Of a stretch of 64,000 nucleotides of DNA, positions 33,732 through 41,107 are shown piece after piece. The translations under genes and the position numbers were made by a program. Origin of the DNA: Ruminococcus_G sp050944435 (GTDB lineage: Bacteria > Bacillota > Clostridia > Lachnospirales > Lachnospiraceae); contig JBMNRB010000002.1 of the NCBI GenBank assembly GCA_050944435.1, positions 124,001 through 188,000 on the forward strand. Reading direction: 5' to 3'. The notes under the pieces are model-generated. The model did not search any database. It was not told the origin of the DNA and saw only the letters and a list, made by a program, of their open reading frames with translations. How positions within the stretch are numbered: position 1 is the stretch's first letter; each line of letters begins with the position of its first letter.

Positions 33732-34784
33732 ATGAAACTGACAGAACGTGACTGTACCTTGTTGGCGCTGGATCATAAAGACACGCCCTGGGTTCCGGCG
33801 GTAGATACGGGACAGGACAGTTGTATTCCTACCGTTCTTGAAGAGGGGGCCAGGGGATATGGCATAACGACGGACTGGTTTGGCGTTAAATATCTGCTGC
33901 GGCCGGATCAGCCGGGCCCGATGCCGGTGGAAAGCGAACCGAGGATCGAAGATATAGAGAATTGGAAAGAAGCGGTGACTTTCCCCAATCTGGATGAGTA
34001 TGACTGGGAAAGATGCGCGGCCAGAGATACGGCCAAATGGGATCGGGAAAATAAGGTATCTAATGTTATCCTGATCAACGGAATGTTTGAAAGCCTTCAT
34101 ATGTTTTGCGGTTTTGAAAATGCGCTGTGTGATATCATTACCAGCGAAGACGCCTGCTATGATTTTATGGGAGCTATGGCGGATTATAAAATAGAGGTGA
34201 TTCGCCGGGTGAAGAAATATTACAATGCGGATAAAATTCAGTTTCATGATGATTACGCAAATAATGACGCTCTGTTTATGGATATTGCACGGTGGCGCCG
34301 ATTGATTAAACCTCATTTGAAACGGGTGATAGACGCCACGCATGAGTGCGGAATGTATTATGAACACCATTCCTGCGGAAAAATCCGCGATCTTGTAGGA
34401 GAATTGACGGAATTGGGGGTTGACGCCTTAAACCCGGTACAGATGCAGAACGACCCTAAAAATCTGAAGGATACTTATGGAGATTTTCTCACCTTATCCG
34501 GCGGATTTGATAATCAGAGGTGTCTTGACCGGCCTGACGCGACGAGACAGGAAATTGAGGATTCTCTGAGAAATACGCTGGAAGTGATGGCGCCTGGAGG
34601 AAAATGGATTGCCAGAGTAAGTTTTCTTGATAAAACAAAAGACCAGATCTGGCTGGATGTCTTAGATGAATATAACCGTCCCCTGAAAGAAAAATACGGG
34701 GTGAAATGGACGCGGCATCAGGCCACTGGGAAAGATCTTTACGATCTTTCCCAGAGAACAGGCTCTACCAGAAGGACGGTATAG
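33732..34784 (+). CDS. URO-D-family enzyme (MtaA/CmuA-like), copy 3
   Basis: 350-residue URO-D superfamily protein, a close paralogue of copy 2 with the same numbering of key sites: H213-S-C215 in YEHHSCGKI. The residue aligned with H295 of copy 2 is Arg (R295, KWIARVSF), so the putative third metal ligand is lost. It shares LSGGFDNQRCLDRP with copy 2. The 20-residue C-terminal tail (DLYDLSQRTGSTRRTV) is encoded partly by a perfect inverted repeat at 34726-34754. ATG behind AAAGGGGAG. It may be a partner subunit of copy 2 or a specialised enzyme with another chemistry. Confidence 0.82.
   Translation: MKLTERDCTLLALDHKDTPWVPAVDTGQDSCIPTVLEEGARGYGITTDWFGVKYLLRPDQPGPMPVESEPRIEDIENWKEAVTFPNLDEYDWERCAARDTAKWDRENKVSNVILINGMFESLHMFCGFENALCDIITSEDACYDFMGAMADYKIEVIRRVKKYYNADKIQFHDDYANNDALFMDIARWRRLIKPHLKRVIDATHECGMYYEHHSCGKIRDLVGELTELGVDALNPVQMQNDPKNLKDTYGDFLTLSGGFDNQRCLDRPDATRQEIEDSLRNTLEVMAPGGKWIARVSFLDKTKDQIWLDVLDEYNRPLKEKYGVKWTRHQATGKDLYDLSQRTGSTRRTV
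34726..34754 (+). repeat. Perfect 12-bp inverted repeat inside the end of URO-D copy 3
   Basis: CTGGGAAAGATC (34726-34737), loop TTTAC, GATCTTTCCCAG (34743-34754). No U-tract follows; the stop codon is 28 bases downstream. It could damp readthrough into the regulator gene, or be an mRNA stability element. Confidence 0.65.
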
Positions 34785-34792
34785 GATAAAAA

Positions 34793-34807
34793 CTGTGCAA
34801 AACACAG
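34793..34807. promoter_or_regulatory. Operator-like dyad upstream of the PucR/CdaR regulator
   Basis: CTGTG-CAAAA-CACAG, a perfect 5-base-arm dyad in the 75-base gap before the regulator gene, next to an AT-rich -10-like stretch (ATGATAATATATAG). Possible autoregulation site. Confidence 0.4.
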
Positions 34808-34859
34808 AAGATATGATAATATATAGTTCATCGGACTGACAAAAGGGAGACTATATAAG

Positions 34860-36314
34860 ATGAGACTAAACATGTGGATGATTGCAAATTGTCTGGCAGT
34901 ATTGGAACCAGAACTTTATCTGAAAGATTATACACCTGCAGTGATCAAAGGCGTACGCTTATATGCTGCAGAGGGGTATGCCTACGTTTGCCAGCGAGAC
35001 AATAAAGTGATGTGTTCATTTGAAGAAGAGTATTTCCTTTTGTCAGGGATTTCTCTGGAAGTAGCCTTCGGTCTGATTCAGGATGTGTTTGATGTATATG
35101 ATGCATGGGAAAGCAAAGTAACGCGATGGATGCAGCACATGGAATACCAGAAAATTGTGGATTCCTGTCATGCTTTTCTGCGCAACCCTCTTGTCCTGCT
35201 GGATGCGAACTATAAAGTGATGGCGCTTAGCGGTCAGTACGGTTCTGATGAGGTGGACGGGGAATGGAAGTATTTAAAAGAAAACGGTTTCAGTTCCATC
35301 AAAGTGGTAAAAGAGCTGCGCGCCAGGAGCGCGGACAGCAATCTTCAGCGAATACGCCATCCGGATGCGGTATTAAGGATAAAACTGGAAGCTTTTGGCT
35401 ATGTGAATGTGTCTCAGAATATTTATTTTGAAAATGTTCTTTGCGGGCGCTTTGTCATTATGGAGCGATCCAGAGCCGTCAACTGCGGAGATATTGTTCT
35501 GATTAAAATGTTGGCAGAATGGCTGGCGCCTTATATGAATAAATTAAATTTCAGCAGCAGGTATATGGGAGGAAGCAGTGTCTTTTACAGCCTTTTGATG
35601 GAAAGAGAAGCAGATCAAAGAACCCTTGACATGGAGCTTTGTTATTATGGCTGGGAAGCGGATGACGAATATAAGCTTCTGATGCTTTTTTATCGTGACA
35701 GAAAAGCAGACGGAATGCTGCTGCGTCTGCTTCGAAGCGCTTTGCTGCAGGCTATCCCGACCTGTGTGGCGGAAATATTTGATAATCGGATTATCGTTAT
35801 TATGAATCAGTCCAGACAGGACACCGATCAGTCGACCAGGAAAATACAGGATATCGTAGCCCATAACGATGCCTGCTGCTATGCCGGGCCGGAAGGCGAG
35901 GGGATTCTTTCCCTGGGGAAATTGTATCATCAGCTGACTCAGATGGATGATTTGTTAAAAGGAGAGAGAACGCAAAAATTATTTTTTGAATTCCAGGAAT
36001 GCGCGGTAGCATACATTTTACGGGAATCGGATCCCGAAAGAAAAATCTGCGCCATCTATCCGCCGATTCGCCGGTGTTGGCTGCAGGGAGAAGACAGAGA
36101 GGGATTGGAAGCGATGCGGGTATATCTGCTGAACAATCAGTCTATTGCAGAAACGGCGAAAAAATTGTATCTCCACAGAAATACGCTGGTGTATCGTCTG
36201 GGGAAACTGAAAACGAAATTAAAACTGGATTTACAGGATCCCGAACAAAGGCTGTATTACAGCGTCAGCTTTGAAATGCTCCATGTTTATGAGAAAGAGC
36301 TGGATATGCTGTGA
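34860..36314 (+). CDS. PucR/CdaR-family transcriptional regulator
   Basis: 484-residue regulator. Its C-terminal 60 residues are the PucR/CdaR HTH (NNQSIAETAKKLYLHRNTLV, then YRLGKLKTKLKLDLQDPEQR). A GGDEF-like middle segment of the family (YGWEADDEYKLLMLFYRDRK, IIVIMNQ) and an N-terminal domain of unknown ligand precede it. Such regulators activate catabolic operons (purine, sugar acid, proline) in response to substrate. ATG 34860 behind AAAGGGAG. Last gene of the second island unit, next to the rplM promoter. It very likely controls the URO-D/transporter unit; the related fragment at 29308-29441 suggests an older duplicate. Confidence 0.87.
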   Translation: MRLNMWMIANCLAVLEPELYLKDYTPAVIKGVRLYAAEGYAYVCQRDNKVMCSFEEEYFLLSGISLEVAFGLIQDVFDVYDAWESKVTRWMQHMEYQKIVDSCHAFLRNPLVLLDANYKVMALSGQYGSDEVDGEWKYLKENGFSSIKVVKELRARSADSNLQRIRHPDAVLRIKLEAFGYVNVSQNIYFENVLCGRFVIMERSRAVNCGDIVLIKMLAEWLAPYMNKLNFSSRYMGGSSVFYSLLMEREADQRTLDMELCYYGWEADDEYKLLMLFYRDRKADGMLLRLLRSALLQAIPTCVAEIFDNRIIVIMNQSRQDTDQSTRKIQDIVAHNDACCYAGPEGEGILSLGKLYHQLTQMDDLLKGERTQKLFFEFQECAVAYILRESDPERKICAIYPPIRRCWLQGEDREGLEAMRVYLLNNQSIAETAKKLYLHRNTLVYRLGKLKTKLKLDLQDPEQRLYYSVSFEMLHVYEKELDML

Positions 36315-36340
36315 AAAGAGAAGAAAAAGGGAAAAACCTG

Positions 36341-36369
36341 TTGACACGCGTGGCTGCGTATAATATAAT
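36341..36369 (+). promoter_or_regulatory. Sigma-A promoter of rplM-rpsI
   Basis: TTGACA (36341-36346), a 17-base spacer and TATAAT (36364-36369): a full consensus match. It lies about 115 bases upstream of rplM, at the right border of the island. Confidence 0.88.
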
Positions 36370-36375
36370 TATTCA

Positions 36376-36483
36376 ATGTGACAAAGTGCGTAAACATCCG
36401 ATCCAATGCCCCGGTAAAGGTGTTTTACAAATAGAAATTCACAGATAGTATTGCATGAAAATTGGTTAACAGGAGGTAAATCC
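36376..36483 (+). promoter_or_regulatory. 5' leader of rplM, candidate L13 autoregulatory leader
   Basis: A roughly 108-base untranslated leader between the predicted start of transcription and the rplM ribosome binding site. It contains a possible stem GTAAACA.../TGTTTTAC enclosing CCGATCC and CCCCGG. Firmicute rplM genes often carry an L13-binding leader. I infer the class from position and the presence of structure, not from a covariance match. Confidence 0.4.
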
Positions 36484-36912
36484 ATGAACACTTATATGGC
36501 TAATCCGGCTAAGATTGAAAGAAAATGGTATGTTGTGGATGCAGAAGGCTGTACACTTGGCCGTCTGGCATCAGAAGTGGCAAAGGTTTTAAGAGGTAAA
36601 AACAAACCGGTATTCACACCTCATATTGATACAGGCGATTACGTAATCGTTGTAAATGCTGAAAAAATCAATGTATCCGGTAAAAAACTGGATCAGAAGG
36701 TCTATTACCGTCATTCTGAATACGTGGGTGGTATGAAAGAGACCACACTGCGCGAAATGTTAGCTAAGAAACCGGAAAAAGTAATTGAACTGGCAGTTAA
36801 AGGCATGCTTCCCAAGGGACCTCTGGGAAGACAGATGATGACCAAGCTTCACGTGTATGCCGGACCAGAGCATAAGCACGAAGCTCAGAAACCAGAAAAG
36901 TTAACATTTTAA
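36484..36912 (+). CDS. rplM: 50S ribosomal protein L13
   Basis: 142-residue L13, an early-assembly 23S rRNA-binding protein. Motifs are RKWYVVDAEGCTLGRLAS at the N-terminus, VFTPHIDTGDYVIVVNAEKI, and KGMLPKGPLGRQM. ATG 36484 behind AGGAGG; the frame is open upstream without signals. It is co-transcribed with rpsI after 16 bases. Normally preceded by truA, from which it is separated here by the 19-kb island. Confidence 0.97.
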   Translation: MNTYMANPAKIERKWYVVDAEGCTLGRLASEVAKVLRGKNKPVFTPHIDTGDYVIVVNAEKINVSGKKLDQKVYYRHSEYVGGMKETTLREMLAKKPEKVIELAVKGMLPKGPLGRQMMTKLHVYAGPEHKHEAQKPEKLTF

Positions 36913-36928
36913 TAGGAGGTAAGAGACA

Positions 36929-37321
36929 TTGGCTAATGCAAGATATTACGGAACAGGCAGAAGAAAAAAATCAATCGCAAGAGTTTATTTAGTACCGGGA
37001 ACGGGAAAAATTACCATCAATAAAAGAGATATCGATGAATATCTGGGACTGGAAACCCTGAAAGTTATCGTTCGTCAGCCGCTGGCTGCAACGGAAACTT
37101 TGGATAAATTCGACGTTCTGGTAAATGTTCGCGGAGGCGGATACACAGGACAGGCCGGAGCCATCCGTCATGGTATCGCAAGAGCTCTGCTGCAGGCAGA
37201 CGCTGACTTCAGACCGGTTCTGAAAAAAGCAGGTTACCTGACCCGTGACCCGAGAATGAAAGAGCGTAAAAAGTACGGACTCAAAGCAGCACGTCGTGCT
37301 CCTCAGTTCAGCAAGAGATAA
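36929..37321 (+). CDS. rpsI: 30S ribosomal protein S9
   Basis: 130-residue S9 that reaches into the P site with its C-terminal tail. Motifs are YGTGRRKKSIARVYLVPGTG, GGGYTGQAGAIRHGIARAL, and the canonical basic tail ending QFSKR. The start is TTG at 36929 behind AGGAGG, unusual for a highly expressed ribosomal protein and perhaps a brake on its expression. A strong terminator follows. Confidence 0.97.
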   Translation: MANARYYGTGRRKKSIARVYLVPGTGKITINKRDIDEYLGLETLKVIVRQPLAATETLDKFDVLVNVRGGGYTGQAGAIRHGIARALLQADADFRPVLKKAGYLTRDPRMKERKKYGLKAARRAPQFSKR

Positions 37322-37355
37322 TCAAAGCGGTTATACGCGACTGCAGAAAATTTTT

Positions 37356-37386
37356 ATCCCGGAAGTTTTGGCTTCCGGGATTTTCT
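37356..37386 (+). terminator. Terminator of rplM-rpsI
   Basis: ATCCCGGAAG (37356-37365) and CTTCCGGGAT (37372-37381): a 10-bp perfect stem followed by TTTTCT. Confidence 0.88.
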
Positions 37387-37449
37387 ATCTTTAGATATTC
37401 CATAGCTAAAGAATATGGCTATGGGAAAAAAGTAATTAAGGAGAAGCAT

Positions 37450-38034
37450 ATGGAATGGAAGGACGGAAAAACCAGATGCTGCTGGGCTAATCCCGGCAAT
37501 CCCCGGTATATTCAATATCATGATGAAGAGTGGGGAGTTCCGGTTCACGATGATCAAAAACTGTTTGAAATGTTAATTCTGGAGAGCTTTCAGGCGGGAC
37601 TTTCCTGGGAGTGCGTTCTGAATAAACGGCAGGCTTTTTGCCAGGCTTATGAGAATTTTGACCTGGAGAAGGTGTGTGCATTTGACGACAGAAAGAAAGA
37701 AGAGCTGCGGGGAAATCCTGGTATTATACGCAACCGGCTGAAAATTGATGCTTCGGTAAACAATGCAAGGATTTTCCGGGAAATTCAGAGGGAATGGGGA
37801 AGTTTTGATCATTATCTCTGGCATTGGACAGACAATGAAATTATTTACGAGACGGGGAAGGATCGTTCTGAGCTTTCTGATCAAATTTCTGCAGATTTAA
37901 AAAGAAGGGGGATGAAATTTGTGGGAACGGTAATCATCTACGCCTATCTGCAGGCGGTGGGGGTGATCAATTCCCATGAAGAAGGCTGCTTTCTGAAATG
38001 GCAAAAGCAGAATTTTTCTTCTCTTTCCTCTTGA
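37450..38034 (+). CDS. tag: DNA-3-methyladenine glycosylase I
   Basis: 194-residue base-excision repair glycosylase that removes 3-methyladenine. The family zinc-snap ligands are visible: Cys in RCCWAN, His in QYHDEEWGVPVHDD and the C-terminal His and Cys in SHEEGC. The substrate pocket region FEMLILESFQAGLSWE is intact. ATG 37450 behind AAGGAG. Single gene with its own terminator overlapping its 3' end. Confidence 0.95.
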   Translation: MEWKDGKTRCCWANPGNPRYIQYHDEEWGVPVHDDQKLFEMLILESFQAGLSWECVLNKRQAFCQAYENFDLEKVCAFDDRKKEELRGNPGIIRNRLKIDASVNNARIFREIQREWGSFDHYLWHWTDNEIIYETGKDRSELSDQISADLKRRGMKFVGTVIIYAYLQAVGVINSHEEGCFLKWQKQNFSSLSS

Positions 38035-38057
38035 TTATTAAGGGAAAATCTGCTTTT
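38003..38057 (+). terminator. Terminator overlapping the 3' end of tag
   Basis: AAAAGCAGA (38003-38011) and TCTGCTTTT (38049-38057), with further TTTTC/GAAAA pairing inside. The left arm lies in the last codons of tag. Confidence 0.65.
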
Positions 38058-38102
38058 ATATATATGTAAGCTTTTAAAAAATTAAAAAACGAGGTGCGTA
38101 AG

Positions 38103-38966
38103 ATGAAACCAATCAAAGAAGGAAAAGTCCGTGAGATTTATGATAATGGTGACAGTCTGATCATGGTTGCTACAGACCGGATCAGCTGTTTTGATGTGAT
38201 TCTTCACAATGTTGTGACAAAGAAGGGTACCGTACTGACTCAGATGTCAAAATTCTGGTTCGATATGACCAAGGATATCCTTCCCAACCACATGATTTCC
38301 ACGGATGTAAAGGATATGCCGGAATTTTTCCAGCAGCCCCAGTTCGACGGAAACAGTATGATGTGCAAGAAGCTGACTATGCTCCCAGTGGAGTGTATCG
38401 TCAGAGGTTATATTACCGGCAGCGGATGGGCCAGTTATGAAAAAGACGGTACGGTCTGCGGAATTAAACTGCCGGAAGGATTAAAAGAGTCTGATAAACT
38501 GCCGGAACCCATTTATACACCGTCCACCAAAGCGGAAATCGGTGACCATGACGAGAATATCTCCTATGAGCAGAGTATTGAGCATTTGGAAAAATATTAT
38601 CCGGGAAAAGGAGAAGAGTATGCCTCCAAGCTTCGCGACTATACCATCGCACTTTATACGAAGTGTGCGGACTACGCCAGAAGCCGCGGCATTATCATCG
38701 CAGACACGAAATTTGAGTTTGGTCTGGATGAAAATGGAAATATTGTGCTGGGAGACGAGATGCTTACGCCGGACAGCTCCCGTTTCTGGGCTGCCGATAT
38801 CTATGAGCCGGGCCACAGCCAGCCATCCTTTGATAAACAGTATGCCCGCGACTGGCTGAAAGCAAATCCGGACAGCAACTGGACCCTGCCGGAGGATGTG
38901 GTGCAGAAGGTGATTGACAAATATCTGCAGAGCTATGAAATGCTCACAGGAAAAAAATTACAGTAG
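38103..38966 (+). CDS. purC: Phosphoribosylaminoimidazole-succinocarboxamide synthase
   Basis: 287-residue SAICAR synthetase for step 7 of de novo purine synthesis: CAIR plus aspartate and ATP to SAICAR. Motifs are KEGKVREIYDNGD, ATDRISCFDVILHN, VECIVRGYITGSGW and DTKFEFGLDENG. ATG 38103 with GAGG 8 bases away; an in-frame GTG at 38094 is less likely. It stands alone, away from other pur genes, and is bracketed by terminators. Confidence 0.96.
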   Translation: MKPIKEGKVREIYDNGDSLIMVATDRISCFDVILHNVVTKKGTVLTQMSKFWFDMTKDILPNHMISTDVKDMPEFFQQPQFDGNSMMCKKLTMLPVECIVRGYITGSGWASYEKDGTVCGIKLPEGLKESDKLPEPIYTPSTKAEIGDHDENISYEQSIEHLEKYYPGKGEEYASKLRDYTIALYTKCADYARSRGIIIADTKFEFGLDENGNIVLGDEMLTPDSSRFWAADIYEPGHSQPSFDKQYARDWLKANPDSNWTLPEDVVQKVIDKYLQSYEMLTGKKLQ

Positions 38967-38979
38967 CAGAAGAACAAAA

Positions 38980-39020
38980 GGAGCCCCTTTCCGACATAAC
39001 GCTTGGAATTCAGGGGCTTC
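38980..39020 (+). terminator. Terminator after purC
   Basis: GGAGCCCCT (38980-38988) and AGGGGCTTC (39012-39020) form a stem with one wobble pair, followed by TTG TATG rather than a long U-tract. Confidence 0.6.
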
Positions 39021-39074
39021 TTGTATGTGAAAAACTGGTTTGGGACGGAAGTCGTAAAAACGAAGAGGAGAAGG

Positions 39075-39617
39075 ATGAAAAAGAAGATTCAGGAATATTT
39101 TTTTTATTTTATGCTGTATTCCATCATAGGGTGGATTTATGAAGTTTTTCTGGAAGTGGCGGTATACCGATGGGGCTTTTCAAACAGAGGAGTCCTTTTT
39201 GGGCCCTACTGCATTATCTACGGTACAGGCGCACTGATTCTGATTTTTGCCCTTGGCAGGCTGCAGAAAAAGCGCATATATGTGGGGAAAATATTGGTTA
39301 CTCCAGTACTGGTATTTGTGGGAATTGTGATTATTACCACAGTTGTGGAGCTGATTGGAAGCTATATCATGGAATTTGCAACTGGAGGATGGCTGTGGGA
39401 TTACCGCAGATTTTCCTTCAATTTTCAGGGACGAATTGCCTTAAATCCCAGCATCCGTTTCGGTATTGGCGGAATGATCTTCCTCTATCTGCTGCAGCCG
39501 CTGTTTGTCAGGCTGACCAGAAAGATGCCGGATAAAGTGTTTGACGCTGTGACAGGGATTATGGCGGTTTTGTTCGTTTTGGATATAGTTGTTTTAGCGA
39601 TCAGGGGTCTGGGATAA
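39075..39617 (+). CDS. Putative ABC-transporter type IV / CmpB-like membrane protein
   Basis: 180-residue membrane protein with about five helices. The N-terminal FMLYSIIGWIYEVFLE and the FSNRGVLFGPYCIIYGTGAL segment match the PF06541-type family (putative ABC transporter type IV), common in Clostridia and of unknown function. Start is ATG 39075 behind AGAGGAGAAGG; upstream codons lie inside the purC terminator. It precedes a second membrane protein gene by 33 bases and may share its mRNA. Confidence 0.78.
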   Translation: MKKKIQEYFFYFMLYSIIGWIYEVFLEVAVYRWGFSNRGVLFGPYCIIYGTGALILIFALGRLQKKRIYVGKILVTPVLVFVGIVIITTVVELIGSYIMEFATGGWLWDYRRFSFNFQGRIALNPSIRFGIGGMIFLYLLQPLFVRLTRKMPDKVFDAVTGIMAVLFVLDIVVLAIRGLG

Positions 39618-39650
39618 GCGGCAGGTATTTGCCGCAAGGAGGGAAAATCC

Positions 39651-40433
39651 ATGAAAGTTTGGATGGCACCGGGCATAAGAAAATCTAATCACTATGCGCT
39701 GAGAATGGCCGGCGGCATATTGGGAATCATGGTATTGGCGCTGGCGCTGATAGGCGGCAGCGTATTTCTGATGTTTTATTTTGAACCATGGAAAGAAGTT
39801 ATATCGGTGATTATGTGCCTTCTGGCGACTGTGCTGGTCATCTGGCTGGCGTTAAGGCGGGGAAGGAAAAGCCAGCAGGAGGCTACGTTTTTTGTCCGGG
39901 ACGAGGAAGGAAGGCTGTTCGTACTTGACGCCAGGGATTATGTTAAAAGCAGGCGGGGATTGCTTGGTTATGCCGGCATAGCGGCGGATACGCAGAGGCA
40001 GATTGAAAAAATAAAGGAGTATCTGAATCATAAAGGGGATTTGTCTGAGACGGCTGTTCGGATCACCTCTGTGGAAAGCATAAAGGAAAACCATGATGAA
40101 TACGTTCTGATCTGTCATGTTTGTTTTCCGGGAGGCCAAAGGGCCAGAAGAACATATTTCCTTGTAAAAGGGTATGAGCAGGAAGAAGACTTGCTGTGGA
40201 CCCTGGAACAGATTCGGCATCGCGAGCAGGCCTGGGAATATGAGGAAAACAAAAAGCCGGCGATTATTCTGTTTTGCATTGTTTTGTTTGGGGTATCGGC
40301 AGCGGTGTGTGTACTGAGTCATCCTGCCGTTGGCATTTTGGCCGGGAGTATATATTTTCCCTGCCTGGGAATCGCTTTTTTGCTTTTATGTGTCATGGTT
40401 TATTTCATTATAAAACAGCGCAGAGGAGAGTAA
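39651..40433 (+). CDS. Membrane protein of unknown function upstream of a two-component system
   Basis: 260-residue protein with two N-terminal helices (GGILGIMVLALALIGGSVFL and VISVIMCLLATVLVIWLAL), a central ~120-residue soluble domain with basic and acidic residues (FFVRDEEGRLFVLDARDYVK) and two C-terminal helices ending in KQRRGE. I do not recognise a family. ATG behind AAGGAGGGAAA. The response regulator starts 8 bases after its stop, so it probably belongs to the same operon and could be an accessory sensor for the kinase, which lacks a sensor domain of its own. Confidence 0.75.
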   Translation: MKVWMAPGIRKSNHYALRMAGGILGIMVLALALIGGSVFLMFYFEPWKEVISVIMCLLATVLVIWLALRRGRKSQQEATFFVRDEEGRLFVLDARDYVKSRRGLLGYAGIAADTQRQIEKIKEYLNHKGDLSETAVRITSVESIKENHDEYVLICHVCFPGGQRARRTYFLVKGYEQEEDLLWTLEQIRHREQAWEYEENKKPAIILFCIVLFGVSAAVCVLSHPAVGILAGSIYFPCLGIAFLLLCVMVYFIIKQRRGE

Positions 40434-40441
40434 AGGAGAAG

Positions 40442-41104
40442 ATGAAGACGATACTGATTGTGGAAGACGACAGAAAATTAAATCATGGGATTTTGCTGGC
40501 GCTGAAAAGTGAATATTCCTGCGCCCAGGCTTTTTCAGTGGGCGAGGCGGAGAAAATGTACGGAGAAAACCGTTTTGACTTGATTTTGCTGGATGTAAAT
40601 CTGCCGGATGGCAGCGGCATTGACTTTCTGGTGAAAATCCGTGAGCGAGACCAGGTTCCCGTAATTCTTTTGACTGTCAATAAAATGGAGATGGACATTG
40701 TATCGGGACTGGAGCTGGGGGCAAATGATTATATTACCAAGCCCTTCAGTCTGATGGTTTTGCGGGCTCGAGTGGGAGTTCAGCTGCGGCAGGGGAAACA
40801 GGAAGAGGATATTTATCGGACGGGAGAGTTTTTCTTTGATTTTAAAAAGATGGAATTTCTGAAAAGCGGCGCGGTATTGGAACTTAGCAGAACGGAACAG
40901 CGCCTGCTGCGCTGTCTGGTGGAAAACAAGGGGAAAAATGTAAGCCGCAGCCGGCTGATTGATCAGGTATGGCCGGGGGATACGGAATTTGTGGATGATC
41001 ACGCATTGTCTGTTGTGGTGAATCGGCTTCGGGAAAAGCTGGGTGTTGGTCAGGAGTACATTAAGACGGCTTACGGAGTGGGATATACCTGGATGGAGAG
41101 ATAG
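40442..41104 (+). CDS. Response regulator, OmpR/PhoB family
   Basis: 220-residue two-domain regulator. The receiver is at residues 1-115 with the acidic pair EDD, phospho-acceptor Asp in DLILLDVNLPDGSG (about residue 51) and Lys in YITKPFS. The winged-helix output domain covers about 130-220 (LSRTEQRLLRCLVENKG; VVVNRLREKLG; IKTAYGVGYTW). ATG 40442 behind AAAGGAGAAG. It is followed by its kinase and an ABC/FtsX pair, which resembles BceRS-AB-type peptide-response modules in Firmicutes. Confidence 0.94.
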   Translation: MKTILIVEDDRKLNHGILLALKSEYSCAQAFSVGEAEKMYGENRFDLILLDVNLPDGSGIDFLVKIRERDQVPVILLTVNKMEMDIVSGLELGANDYITKPFSLMVLRARVGVQLRQGKQEEDIYRTGEFFFDFKKMEFLKSGAVLELSRTEQRLLRCLVENKGKNVSRSRLIDQVWPGDTEFVDDHALSVVVNRLREKLGVGQEYIKTAYGVGYTWMER

Positions 41105-41107
41105 GGA

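Noticed and set aside
28021..34784. HemE (haem biosynthesis) identity of the URO-D genes
   Set aside because: Lengths, H-x-C motifs and the catabolic neighbourhood fit the MtaA/CmuA side of the family; no other haem genes are near.
17484..36370. Prophage, integrative element or insertion sequence as carrier of the island
   Set aside because: No integrase, transposase, relaxase, phage or conjugation gene and no direct-repeat attachment sites were seen.
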